Shown: one piece after another, positions 12,608 to 24,100 of the stretch
Layout: each line of letters opens with the position of its first letter
Position numbering within the stretch: position 1 is the first letter of the stretch
NCBI GenBank assembly: GCA_016802295.1
Contig: JAESIW010000180.1
Location: 798,523-862,522, forward strand
Direction of reading: 5' to 3'
DNA length: 64,000 nt
DNA from: Brachionus rotundiformis
Taxonomy: Eukaryota > Rotifera > Eurotatoria > Ploima > Brachionidae
The notes under the pieces: model-generated
Databases searched by the model: none
Told to the model about the DNA's origin: nothing
Seen by the model: the letters and a program-made list of their open reading frames with translations, nothing else
Position numbers and translations under genes: made by a program

Positions 12608-13420
12608 ATGTCAACTGGTACACTTAGAGGCCGCTATCTTCCCGACGGCACACTGAACATTGCCGCTCGTTGGAAGTCGCCAGGTCCAGGAAAATACCTC
12701 CTGCCGTCCTGTACTGGTTTTAAAAATCACGACTTTACAATTGAGAAGCGTCCAGCTTATACAATTGGAGAGCGCTACAAAGACTTGGGTATGTAATTAA
12801 ATATCTAACCTAAACTCTTTATTTATATATCTATAGATAAAGATGAAAATTCCCCAGGACCAATTTATTTGCCTCGATCCAATGTTACAAATAGAGGTAT
12901 AGTTAGATCATCGTCAAGCTTTATAACAAGCCGACCAATTACAAGCAATTCTCATCCAACTCCAGGACCTATGGATTATAATGCCGAAAAATACAAACAG
13001 CATAGTCCTGCCTTTACAATTGGAACAAAACATAAGCATCTTGAAATACCAACTCATCCTGTCGGACCGAATCAGTACAACTTGCCGTGTACCATCGGAA
13101 ATAGAAATTTCCAAACATCTATCAAAAATGCGCCCAAGTTTAGTCTTTCAGGAAGAAACAAATTTATGAGTATTACTTATGGAATGGACGGGTCACCGTC
13201 CAAACTGTACTATCCCTCTTTAAGATATGTCAAAGCTGATCCGCCTAAATGGACCATGACTGGAAAACATTATTTGCCAGAAATGGAAAAATCTATTCCC
13301 GCGCCAAATGCCTATAATTCAAATTCTCGATTTACTTCAATTTCAGCTCCAAAATTCAGTATGGGCATTAGACATTCTGAATTTTGTTCAACTGGATTTG
13401 CCAATAAAGACGATGAGTAG
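12608..13420 (+). CDS. ODF3/SHIPPO-repeat protein (sperm tail/ciliary microtubule-associated)
   Basis: Two exons, 12608-12788 and 12837-13420, with a 48-bp GT-AG intron (12789-12836). They splice in phase to give 254 residues, about the size of vertebrate ODF3. The protein carries the STPGP/SHIPPO repeats that define the family: SPGPGKY (24-30), SPGPIYLP just after the splice junction, then TPGPMDYN, HPVGPNQYNLP and finally PAPNAYN. Between repeats it has family-like beta phrases such as PAFTIGTKHK and PKFSLSGRNK. Known members lie along the outer dense fibres or the microtubule lumen of sperm flagella and cilia. The start ATG follows an A-rich leader and begins MSTGTLRG. Paralogues of this family are numerous, so the exact orthologue is uncertain. 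Confidence 0.9.
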
Positions 13421-13689
13421 TGATAAAAATTTATAAAACATAAATAGGTTGATTCATTTATTTTTTTTAACAATAAAATCAAAATGAATTTTTTTTAATT
13501 TAAATTAAATAAAAAATTTTATTTAAAATAATTCAAGTTTAAGAGCAATTAAGAACAGTTAATAATTTTTATGAATTTAATTATTAAAAATTTAATTTAA
13601 GAATTTTTAAAATGCTTCTTGAGTCATTTGTCAAGATTAATTTTGACAATATAAAAAGATTTGAAATTGACAATGTACTAAGGTGGCCT

Positions 13690-13775
13690 ATTTCAAACAT
13701 TATACCATTATACCATAACTACTCGATTAATTAAGAAATGATATCGTTGCATACAACTTTTCACATATTAAACCG
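13690..13775 (-). pseudogene. LINE C-terminal scrap
   Basis: On the minus strand this reads KSCMQRYHFLINRVVMV, the 'F..NRVV..WN' signature near the end of CR1/Jockey-like RTs. About 30 of 34 bases match the plus-strand relic at 3309-3342, so both derive from the same element family. Confidence 0.65.
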
Positions 13776-13899
13776 ACTAAGCTCCATCCCAACTAGCCAA
13801 GGCACTGCCTTAATTAAAAAAAAATTCACATCTTCCTTTACAAAACATTTGTTATATCTTCTTAAGGATTAAGCTTAAAATCTCATTGTTCTAAATTGT

Positions 13900-14600
13900 C
13901 ATCGATCCAGAATGTCCGTAAAATAGATTTTTTTAGCTTAAAAAATAATTGATTAGACAATAATTTTAATTAGACTTTAATTATTTGAACTTGAAATAAA
14001 TTAAAAAAAAATAATAATAATTTTAACCTTTGGAAATATATCTAAGTCAAATTTAATAATTAATAAAATGATTAATGATTTATTTCACCTATTCTAAATT
14101 TTATTGAAATTCGAAAGAAGTTAAACACTTTGGCCCTGGCTATGGACAAAAATACAGGTAGATTTCTTGATTTTAGATTTCGATCAATCAAAAATAAGAG
14201 ACGAGTTTAATTAGATTATAATCTTAAGTTTTCTTAAGATGTTAGACTGATGTCGAGAAAAATTTTCGAAAATATATAATTTCATATCCGTTAATAATTT
14301 TAAATTGTTGAATAAAGTTCATTACAATAGGAACAAAGCCTTTCTGATTCATCTTATTCTCAGATATGTTATATTTATATCATATATCATAGAAAATTCT
14401 CTAAAAAATTAAATTATTTATTATTTTTAAGTTTTAAGAGTTTTAATTTTTTTTTCAAATTTTGATTGTTTCATTTATAAATTTTTGCTTCTCCCTTCAT
14501 TTTTCATAAAGCTTTATCTTTGGGATATTCTGAGTTTCGCCAATTTCCTGGACAGGAGCTTAACAATAATTTTTGAGCCATCATCGAAGTTCGTGGCATT
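13900..14600. other. AT-rich spacer
   Basis: No gene or repeat recognised. A small hydrophobic frame that begins near 14485 runs into the foldback element and looks like chance. Confidence 0.4.
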
Positions 14601-14610
14601 AACAATTTAT

Positions 14611-14995
14611 GTGATTTACAGGTTTTGTGAAGTTGAGTACAAAAGAACAGAACAAAGTGTAAAAAAATTAATTAACTTTTTTTCTAGAAGTTTAAAATTA
14701 ATTCTGTGAATGCAGAATGATGCAACATTCAAAGTTGCACCAACTGTAAAAGTCTGCAAATGAGGTGCAAAATCTTTGCAAAATGCACTACACTCGATTA
14801 TATTGAAATTTAATTTCTGCTGAACTATGCAAAATTAGCAGACATAGATATTTGATGCAACTTTGAATGTTGCACCATTCTGCATTCACAAAATTAGGTT
14901 TTAACCTTTAGAAAAAAAGTTATTCAATTTTTTTACATTTTTTTATGTTCTTTTTGCCATTTTGTACTGAATTTCACAAAATCGATTTACAGCCA
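14611..14995. mobile_element. Foldback/MITE-like element with long imperfect inverted arms
   Basis: Left arm about 14611-14758 and right arm about 14838-14995 are imperfect reverse complements over roughly 150 bases. The best-matching core is 'gtgaatgcagaatgatgcaa' near 14705-14724 against its reverse complement near 14867-14886, followed by the shared 'cattcaaagttgca'. The loop of about 80 bases is non-coding. Such a structure fits a non-autonomous foldback or MITE DNA element. A long hairpin RNA locus is the alternative. I found no convincing target-site duplication by eye. Confidence 0.65.
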
Positions 14996-14999
14996 TCTT

Positions 15000-16430
15000 A
15001 AGTTATCGTTCGTCATAACAATATACCCTTGCACTGTGAAATACACCAAGTTCTAAGCGCAAAGATCACATCGATCAAGACAAGTGGCATTCAAGTTCCA
15101 ATCTCAATTAAAAGGAAGAAATTATAAGAATCATAGTCATTGGATAAATGACGCTCAAGATCACTTAGAACCCATCTGATACAATTTAGTTTGACTACTC
15201 ATCACCTTAGTCAAACTTTTTAAAATATTTGAAAAAATTCAATACAAATTGTTTCGATCCTACATATGTGGCATGTTAGTTAAGTTATTTGTACTCTGAA
15301 ATGTCTAGTGGCGCTTTAGTTGAAATATTCATTCCTATAAGGAATATAACCCAACAAAGGGATTATAAAAAACTTTGGATTTTTGAAATTGCTTGACACT
15401 GAGAGTGGACACTTTTAGGATTTGAACCTCCTCATTAATTGTAGTATCCAAGAATTTCCTTATTTTATGTTGATTTACATTTTGTCCTTTTTTATAATTT
15501 ATTATTTATTAACTGCTTCTTTTACTTACTTGCTTAGTCATCACAAACATCTTCTTTTAGCTTATCTTCTAACTTGTAAAACATCTCTCATTTCATTTCA
15601 ATTTAGTTTCCCTATTTATTTTCATAGCCATTTTGTTCAAATTAATTTATTTATTATTTATCTATTTATTTAATTATTTATTTTATCAATAAATTAGACC
15701 GCCGTTTCCAACGCCACAAAAAAAATACAAATTCCTTAAATATTAAAATTAATCTGTTTCCTACTCTATCGTCTTTGCTCTTAAAAGAATATTTTAATGG
15801 AAGAAGCTAAATATTGAGCGCTGAACGTCATGTTAGGTTTTGGTCTCTATTTTTTTATCTCTTTACCTCTGTGACAAAATTTCGGTCCAGAACATGTTTA
15901 TCTTAATTGCTTTGTCTTTATCAGACAATTTCAAAATTGAAAAAAAGTTTGAGCTAAAAGCTTATTAATCAAAAAAAAAACAACTGGTGTTTCAAAGTAC
16001 CAACAATTCTAATGTCTTGAAAGATATAACAATGATTTGGCAAATAGTTTGTGAAAATTTGTCCAAATAAATGTGATATCAAATGTATATATTTAAGGTT
16101 CATCTTTTCGATTGGCAGAGCAGCCATTTAAAAAAACCAAATATTAAACCTTTGGTCATTCTAAGCATGAAGTGGCTATGGTATCATACATTAGCTAAAT
16201 TAATGTTGCTTCGAACAAAGTTTAGTTAGATTTGAACTACATTATTTTCTGTATTAAAAAAATATATTGTTTTTGAAGAAATAATTTGAAATATTTGCCA
16301 AAAAAACCAATCATACATAATTTGAAATTATAAATAATATAAAGAACGAAAATATTTTCATTGTTTTTTAAATATATAAATAAAAAAGCATTAGTTTTTT
16401 AGTTAAGAATCATAAAAGATTTCATAAGTT
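15000..16430. other. Spacer upstream of PARP16
   Basis: No supported gene. Bases 15000-15420 are somewhat less AT-rich. On the minus strand near 15422 a 'ggttcaaatcc' string resembles a tRNA B box, but no tRNA folds around it. The open frame at 15422-15673 is low-complexity hydrophobic sequence and probably chance. Confidence 0.4.
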
Positions 16431-16434
16431 TACA

Positions 16435-17611
16435 ATGTCTATATCAATTGAGAGCAAACGCAAAATTATTGAGGACCATATTGCCAAAATATTCCAAGAA
16501 AAGAATAAATCAGACCTTTTGGCACTCGATTTTGAGATAAATCTGCTAATATGCTCAGCTCAAAGCTACAAGCATGAATCAGTACTAAAGCCTTTTCCGT
16601 CAACTTTTCTTTCCGACTCGACAAATACAAAAAACTATGATCAATTGGTCAATGCACTTCTGTCGCTGCCACCGGTTCTAGAATGGCAAACTAGGATAAA
16701 AAAATTCGACCACGATCAATTGTGTGTTCTCTATTGGATATTAATGCACAAAAACTACCATCTAAGCCTATGTACAAGTATAAATAAGGAAAAGCTGAAA
16801 GAATCGGCCAAGTATGTTAATGATTTTGCCACTCCGAGCCACATTTTTGAAGTACAATATTCCGATGAAAAAAATAAAAAATTCGACCAACTTAAGCAGA
16901 ATACAATTAGTGAATTAGCATTAGAAAATACGGCTACTTCAGTGTGTTTCCATGGCACTCGAATGGATAATCTGTATTCAATTATGCATATGGGCCTTCT
17001 TTCCCATCTTAATAAAGTATCATCTGATATTATTTTTTTTTGTTATTTTTGGTAAAGGCAATTTTTAAAGAATGGTATATTCGGTGAAGGAACATACTTG
17101 AGTCAAGAGCCATCGCTCTCACTTCACTATAGCCCGTCATGCAAGACTTGGTCAAATAGCTTAATTGGTCAACGAATGTCTTGTTTACTTGTTTGCGAGA
17201 CCATAAATCATCCCAAGCATGTCAAAATTGGAATAAATGGTAATGATAAAATTATCAAAAATGAAAATAATAATTAATTTAAAAAAAATTTATTTAGAAA
17301 ATGCTTTAGTTGAAGATAAGAATGGAAATAGCAAATCAGTGCCAGAGAAATATTTACTTGTAAAAAATAATGAGTATGTCCGAGTTAAGTATGTTCTTTT
17401 GTATGCAGAAAGAGCTCGAAAAGTGATAAAAAATAGTCGAATTTTAAAATTTATATCTGAAAATAAGTTTCTACTGATACTAATTTCATATTCAATTTTG
17501 TTAATGTTTATTGGGCTGCTTAATTCTAGGACTTTTAACAAATACTTTAAGATGAGTTATAAAAGATTTTATAATTATTTAATTGGAGATGGGACTTCCT
17601 CCTATGAATAG
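16435..17611 (+). CDS. PARP16-like mono-ADP-ribosyltransferase, ER tail-anchored
   Basis: Three exons, 16435-17016, 17071-17239 and 17298-17611, with introns of 54 and 58 bp. They splice in phase to 354 residues (human PARP16 is about 320). PARP16 transfers single ADP-ribose units from NAD+ to ER stress proteins and sits on the cytosolic face of the ER. The fold is visible: FHGTR with the NAD-binding His at 173, GEGTYLS with Tyr 203, and RVKYVLLY with Tyr 282, which together give the H-Y-Y triad of this mono-ADP-ribosylating subgroup. HYSPSCKTW and the CETINHP block also match the family. Residues about 308-327 form one hydrophobic C-terminal helix, the expected tail anchor. The N-terminal 150 residues match the alpha-helical PARP16 regulatory region only loosely. 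Confidence 0.92.
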
Positions 17612-17614
17612 TAA

Positions 17615-18860
17615 TTGGAAAAAATTATCTTTTTTAATAATTAAGCTAGAATGAAGTCAAGATGTAATTTTTTACCGATAACTTGAATTTAACAGTGGTT
17701 GAGCATTTAAAATATTCAATTGTAAATTATATAATTAAACTAGAGTTTTTTTTTTCTTTTTGATAAATATTTGGCTTGTTTACCGATTTTTTTGATTTAA
17801 TAAAAATTTTTATTAATAAAAATTATTGTTTAATAAAAGAAATTTTTTCTAAAAAATATTCTTAACTTGATCCCAAAATGGATGATTTGTGGTATCACTA
17901 AGCAAATGTCACTCGATATTTTTACCAAAGCGTGTACAGAGAATCAAAGGAAATCTAAAAAAAATGCTGTCAGAGAGAACACTTTTTAACTTTCAGTTTT
18001 GGAAACAAATGATTTAAAATTAAGTGGCCAATTCTGGGAAAAATTTTTAGACTACAAAAAATATTAATTTTGGTACACGGTTTGAGTGAAGCAAAAAAGA
18101 CAGAGATCGTTTTAAATTTTTCTGATTAAGGTTTACAGAAAAAAGAAATGGTTAGTCATTGATGTAAGACAATTGGTAACTAAAGAAGGCACTAGAGCGA
18201 CCTCAAAATATTTTAAGGAAAAGACTGAACTTGATTGTAAGATAATAAAATCAAGCGTGATTGTAAGATTTAATTCGAGATAGTTTTTTGGATTTATTAA
18301 AGCCATTATGAAGAAACAGAGCTTTAGCTGGGAAATAAATTGGTCAAAGATCACGATGGAGCGAGAAGACAGAAGGATGTCTAAAAAGGTAGGGTAGGTT
18401 TAAGTCACTGGTAGACAATCTTTGCGATAATGGCTACTCAAAGACTAACCTTGAGGGAACCGACCTTCTAGACTTATGATTTAACTGGACTAAAGAATAA
18501 AAAAGGCATTGGAAAACTCATTTAGTTAATTTGCATGAAGAAATGAAAGAAGGATTAAGGCTGAATTCAGTAAACTATATTGATACAATCGTAAAAACTG
18601 TCTGACAAGAAATGCAGACAAAACTACCATACCACATTAGTACAATATACCAAAATTAGTTGCAGAGAACACTCTTTTTGATGTAGAAAATTTGGAAAGA
18701 ATGTGGTCCATTCAGGAGTTCTCAAAACCTTAAAGTAACCAAATTGAAATTTTTATTCATATTGATAATGCTTCTAAAAGATTGCTAAAATATTTGACAG
18801 AAATAAGTTAGAAAGTTTTACTGATTATTGCGCTCAAATAAATTTAAGAGAATATTATGT
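17615..18860. other. Spacer with unrecognised coding-like relic (about 17890-18740)
   Basis: From about 17890 to 18740 the plus strand has near-protein texture broken by many stops. For example 18147-18282 is open for 45 codons (it includes KWLVIDVRQLVTKEG and ATSKYFKEKTELDC). I cannot name the family. It is likely an old mobile element or pseudogene into or beside which the MULE inserted. Confidence 0.35.
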
Positions 18861-18863
18861 CCC

Positions 18864-19027
18864 CACAATGAAAAATCTGATCCACACAAAAAAAATCTGA
18901 CACACACAAACAAAAATCTTCTCAGCACAAAATTTTCTAAAAAATTAAAATTAATGTTTCCGCACAAAATTTTTGTGTTAAATACATAAAATGATAAAAG
19001 CGAAAAATTGTGTTTTTAATTTTATTT
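18864..19027 (+). repeat. MULE left terminal inverted repeat
   Basis: Reverse complement of 21013-21176. It starts 'cacaatg' and ends 'tttttaattttattt'. The internal boundary is sharp on both sides. It probably contains the transposase promoter, as in other Mutator elements (inference). Confidence 0.92.
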
Positions 19028-19349
19028 GAATGAATATATGTTCATAGAGTAAATTTTTTTATTAAATTTAAAAAACAAATGTTTATGAAAGCCAAAAAAT
19101 TTGAAAGTCTCACTCATGTGGTTTATACAAAAATTTTTAAATTTAAAAATATATAGCATTATTCATATTTTGAAAGCATTAAAATGATTTTAAGAAATAA
19201 AAAAAAAAACCTCAGAATACCTCAAACTAGATAAATCAAGACGTCAAAATATCAGGCGCAAAGAAAATAAAGAAAATTCTTTAAACGACGCCGAACCGTT
19301 CGAAAATTTAGTAGAATCGACTGCTCACATATCCTCAACTTCAACGAAT

Positions 19350-20923
19350 ATGGATCAAACACTCCAATCAACACAGTCCAATGACGATCACATGGACTTT
19401 TCAACTAAAACAGAAACATCAAATAAAACAAATTCTATTCACTCAGCAACTACAAGCAATACTACAACGAATTCCACAAATAATATAACAAATACTACAA
19501 GTTCATTTTTGACCAAAAAATTCATTTTTGTTAAACAAATCAATGATTCAAATGATTTAGATAAATTTATTGAGGAGAATTTTTTCTTTACTAAAATAAC
19601 TCATAGTAGCAATGTCAATTGTACTTTAGATAGTTGTCAGAACACTCCCAGGCATAAAATGAGATTAATTTATCGAAAATGCAACTGTCAAAAAAGTTCA
19701 TGTAAATTTCAAGTAAAAATTGCAAAATGTGAATTTGGTGACCAGATCAGCGTTTTTAAAAAATCTAAGCACAAAGGTAGAAATTAAGCTAGTTTAAAAA
19801 TAATAAAAATTTCAAAATATAATTTATCTGTAGGTAGTTTACATAAGGTCAAAAGAACAAGGTCAAAAGAAATGGTAGTGAAAACGACCACTTGCATATT
19901 TGTATAACCTCAGTTCAGCTCCTCAAGAATCTAGACTCTAATTTACCAGGCTCTTATCATATTGACGCCACTTATAAACTTATAAAAAATGGATTTCCTT
20001 TGATTGTATTTGGAAGGACTGATATGACACACAGTTTTCGAGTGATAGCGTTCTGCATCACCAGCCACGAGAAAGAAGAAGATTATTTAAAATTTTATCA
20101 AGGTTTGATTGACCTTAGTATAATGTTAGAAATAGAGTTTGATCCGGGTTATTTTGTTCAAGACGCTTGGGATGCTTCTTTCAATGCGGCTAAACAATTG
20201 TTCCCTAATGTTGAAATTTTAATGTGTTTTTTCCACGTTCAACTAAATTGTAAAAAAAATAAACATTTAATTCCATTAGAGCTTCAAAATGATATGTTTA
20301 AAAAGCATATTCCAAGTTTGCACATGACTTCTTCTTCAGATCATTTTATAAAATACTATAGAATCTTCGTTTATTACGTATTTTTTCAATAGCTGGTTAA
20401 AAAGTAAAAATGAATTATTTTTTGAAATTTATTTATTTTAAAGCTTATTATTAAAGAAAACACTAGATTTACTAAATGGAAAGCATATTGTTCTCCACCT
20501 GGTTATTCCTGCTCTAACTCAGCAATTGAGTCTTTCAATGAATGTATTAAGCGAGATTTCACTTTAAGAAAAAAATTAACTGTATATGGCTTTATACAAA
20601 ATTGTTTAGAAATCGTCAAATATTATTCAAAAAAAGGTGATAAATTTGAAATTGAAACTGAGCCTACAAGCCGTGCATTAAGGCTTGGTAACACAATGGC
20701 AAACTGGAAGAATTTCAATCGCTTAGATAAATATTCATATTGCTTTAATGGTTTCTACAAACTAAATATAGTCCGTATGACATGTAACTGCAAATATTTT
20801 GTAAAATTGGCTTATTGCTCCCATTTGTTGGCTCTAAAGATTTTATTGAGCAACGATGAATTTGTTAAAAAGCCTAAAAGAGGACGAACAAAGTTGGCTA
20901 AAAATTGGTATTCTAAAAACTAA
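19350..20923 (+). pseudogene. MULE transposase with SWIM zinc finger, likely frameshifted
   Basis: Model: exon 1 19350-19776, exon 2 from 19834 or 19848 to 20403, exon 3 20457-20923. Exon 1 encodes a Ser/Thr/Asn-rich leader, then a Cys/His-rich FLYWCH/FAR1-like part (CTLDSCQNTPRHK, CNCQKSSC). Exon 2 is the DDE catalytic region: SYHIDATYK with the first Asp, FVQDAWDAS with the second, and CFFHV, the C-x2-H typical of MULEs. Exon 3 supplies NSAIESFNE with the catalytic Glu and the SWIM finger CNCKYFVKLAYCSHLLAL. Near 20368-20372 the frame must shift by one base to go from DHFIKYYRIF to TYFFNSWLK, so this copy is probably inactive unless the base is a sequencing error. In-frame sequence extends upstream of 19350 without another ATG. 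Confidence 0.85.
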
Positions 20924-21012
20924 ACTTAATATTTTTTAAACATTCTTTTGATTCGAAATTATTAAAAATAATATTTAGATAAAAAACTAAAAAATTATTT
21001 CATCTGACTTAA

Positions 21013-21176
21013 AAATAAAATTAAAAACACAATTTTTCGCTTTTATCATTTTATGTATTTAACACAAAAATTTTGTGCGGAAACATTAATTTTAATTTTT
21101 TAGAAAATTTTGTGCTGAGAAGATTTTTGTTTGTGTGTGTCAGATTTTTTTTGTGTGGATCAGATATTCCATTGTG
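21013..21176 (-). repeat. MULE right terminal inverted repeat
   Basis: Reverse complement of 18864-19027 with two mismatches close to the outer end. It lies about 90 bases after the transposase stop. Confidence 0.92.
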
Positions 21177-21179
21177 AGG

Positions 21180-24100
21180 AGTATGGACACCCTAAATTTA
21201 ATTAATTTTTTAATTAAATAATTTAGAAGTGATTTGAGCTAGTTGGAAAACATCATCAACTTTGCCAAAAGCATTATCTTATATTAATAAAATATTTATG
21301 CAAACAATTTTTAGGGTCCAATATCCGGTAAGTAATATGGAGAAAAAACAGCTTGGTCTAGCAGGACATAAATTTAGCAAAAAAAGAATTTCTATTTTCC
21401 TAGTTGCCATAGTAAAGAACTCTAAATTTTTATAAAGGTTATAATATTATGAAGTTTATATTTTTCAGTTAATAAAATACAACATATTTCATTGTTTCAA
21501 GCAACCCTTGAGTAAAAAGATAGTTCATTTTTCAACAATCTTAGTATCTTAGAGTTTCAGTATTTTCTTGTTAGCTTGGAAAATAAATGAATGATCTTTA
21601 TGCAACTCTTTTTCAAAGAGTTAAAGGAAACTAAAAATTTTTCATTACTAAAAGAGTTGATTAAAATTATTTTGGAAATTAAAACCAATTTCACAATAAC
21701 CTTGGTATCTAAAAACAAAAATCTTGTTTTTTTAAATATCTAAAATTTATTTGTGACAACAATGTATCCAAAATTTACTAGGAAAAAATGCCCTCTCAAT
21801 TGCTGGTTAATTTAAACAACTCATTTAGTCATATACAGTTAACGTCATGAATCGATAAACAATATTGACAATAATCACTTAAACTGATGATATATGCCTA
21901 TCATGTAAGTTAATAAGTTTGTTATCTATTAAAGACACTGTGATGCGACAAAAAATAATTTCAAGAAAAAAAAATATCTAAATCTAAACTAATTAGTTTT
22001 AGTTAAATATTTATTAGTCTTTATTTTAAATAAACATTTTAAACTTAATACTTGATTGATTTTTTATTGATAAAATATTTTCAAAAGAGCTTTTTTCGCA
22101 TTCATGTTTCTTATAAAAAGCATTTAGTCAAAAATTATAAATCAATTAGTTTTATTTATCTTTAATCTATTTGATGTAAATTGAACGTGTTGGATAAAAT
22201 TTTTTGTCTTTTTTGTTATCATGTAAAGCTAAGGAATTACGCTAAAATTTTTACTATTTTTACTAAACAAATAATTCATTAGAGACTAAATTAAAAGAAT
22301 TTATTTATTTTTTCAATTAATTTCGATTCCTCTAGAGACCAAACAATTTTATATTTTTTGAAGTTAGGCAAAGATTTTAGATAGATAGGGATCATTTAAC
22401 TAAAAATGAGCCACCCTCGCATGCTTTCATGTTTAGTAAGCAAGCATTGCCGGATTGTGTAAATTATTTCAAGATATGGCAGCGATAAATCCAATTCAAC
22501 TTGGCAGGTGTTTTTCATTAGGATACCAAATTAAAACATTTAAATTAAAAAAATATTCGGTAATCGTAAAACTTTTAATTCATTTTTTTAAGAGTAAAAA
22601 ATCAATTTATTTCTTTGGATTATTTCTATTAAAGCAATAAATTCAAATATTGGTTTTATTAGTTTTACATGATTGGATTTATAAGATAAAAAAGTAAAAT
22701 TTTTTTTAATTTTTATTAAAATTTACGAAATAACTCATATTATTAATAAAATGTGATCTTGATTTGTTTAATGGTCTCAGTTAGTTTTTTTTTTATTTTT
22801 TATATTAATTTCTGATGATTCTGTTTAATTTAGTTTTTTTTATGCTTCAAACATCGATTAAATGTTTTTTCCAATTTCCTTAAACAAAACACTTTTACGT
22901 ATAGCTCAAGTTAAATAAACCAGGTTTCCTATTTAAATGAATTACTCTTTAAGCTAAATGGTGAGAATTAAGCACAAATAGATACAAAATAGAATTTTCT
23001 TTTTAATTGCGTAAAATTTGGAAAAATTGGTAAACTTTGTTGACAAGTTTTGGGTGTGTCAACTAATTATAATCAAAGTTTAAAGTAGATATTTATTTTC
23101 TCTTTTTTAAAGATGTTTTATAAAAAGACAAATCTGTTCTAATAAATAATGCTTTATCAATTTTAAGATACATTTTTGGTTAAAATTTCTCAAGACCATA
23201 AAAAATTCATAAGTAAGCTTTTGAGATTTAATTGTGTTTATTTTCATTAATATATTTATTAGACAACTTACATTCAAAAAGCTTGAAAAATCAATTAGTT
23301 AAAGAAATAATCAATTTTTATTGACAATCATCTCAAGACATATGCTATCTTTATCCAAAGAATACAGCTTAATTGGTTTTAAATCTGCATTTGACCAAAT
23401 TAGAATTTTTTTTATTTTATCCATAAAAAAGCAAATTAAATTTTTAAAAATTATTCCATAGAAATCGGATAAAATTTTTATGGTCATGACCAAATATTCT
23501 AAATGGATTTAATTAGAAAGTTTTATGCGGAAGCATATTTTCTAAATTCTACAACAATTATGCGCAGTTTTAAAAAATATTTGGTCTGCTTTGAGCCAAA
23601 ATATATCTATAAACTAAATTTTAAAAAAATGTTTATATTATGATCATATAGTCTACCTTCATCATTATAAAAAAATTAATTAAAGACTTAAGAAAAATTT
23701 TACACATGAGAAAAATAATTTTTAAATTTATACATTCTAAATTAATCTTTAATTTGATCTTGGAAAATTGCGTTTTTTTCTAAAATTTTCTCATTTTTAT
23801 AATCCAAGCTAATGAATTATTTTATTATCTTAGACTTTAAGAAAATCATATAAAATAATTCTAAAGTTCTTCTTCAAATTAATTAAAATTAGAGTTAAAA
23901 AAGCACATTTAGGTAAAATTTAATTAGGAAAATTTTCAACAACCATTTTAATTTTTATTTGTGCTGTAGAGAAAGCGTTTGTAAAAATTGGTTGTTCAGA
24001 ATCCAAATTTAGACGCTTTTCCAAAACGCTTCCTCCTAGAACATACTTCATACCAAAATTTATTGGTTAAATGATAAAAAAAGAATTGAATTATTTTAAG

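Larger units (their letters stand above)
18864..21176 (+). mobile_element. Mutator-like (MULE) DNA transposon, 2.3 kb, with 164-bp TIRs
   Basis: Inverted copies at 18864-19027 and 21013-21176 bound a MULE transposase gene. Over 164 bases I count only two mismatches between the arms, both within the outer 12 bases, so insertion was recent or the ends have been kept similar. The transposase lies between the TIRs in three exons (described separately) and carries MULE DDE-type and SWIM zinc-finger motifs. Mutator elements usually make an 8-11 bp target duplication. I see only a weak candidate around 'tatg' on each side, so the exact ends may be off by a few bases: the similarity can be extended four bases outward with one more mismatch. 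Confidence 0.9.

Noticed and set aside
14485..14709. 74-codon plus-strand frame
   Set aside because: It overlaps the left arm of the foldback element and is low complexity.
15400..15440. tRNA B-box-like 'ggttcaaatcc' on the minus strand
   Set aside because: No acceptor stem, D-arm or anticodon arm can be fitted around it at normal spacing.
15422..15673. 83-codon plus-strand frame
   Set aside because: Hydrophobic Leu/Ile/Phe/Tyr runs produced by T-rich DNA; no start context, domain or conserved texture.
18850..21190. Perfect 8-11 bp target-site duplication at the MULE
   Set aside because: Only a weak 'tatg' match could be found by eye, so none is claimed.
22455..23493. Small frames at 22455-22640 (+) and 23311-23493 (-)
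   Set aside because: Around 60 codons, Lys/Ile/Phe-rich, no motif; expected by chance in AT-rich DNA.
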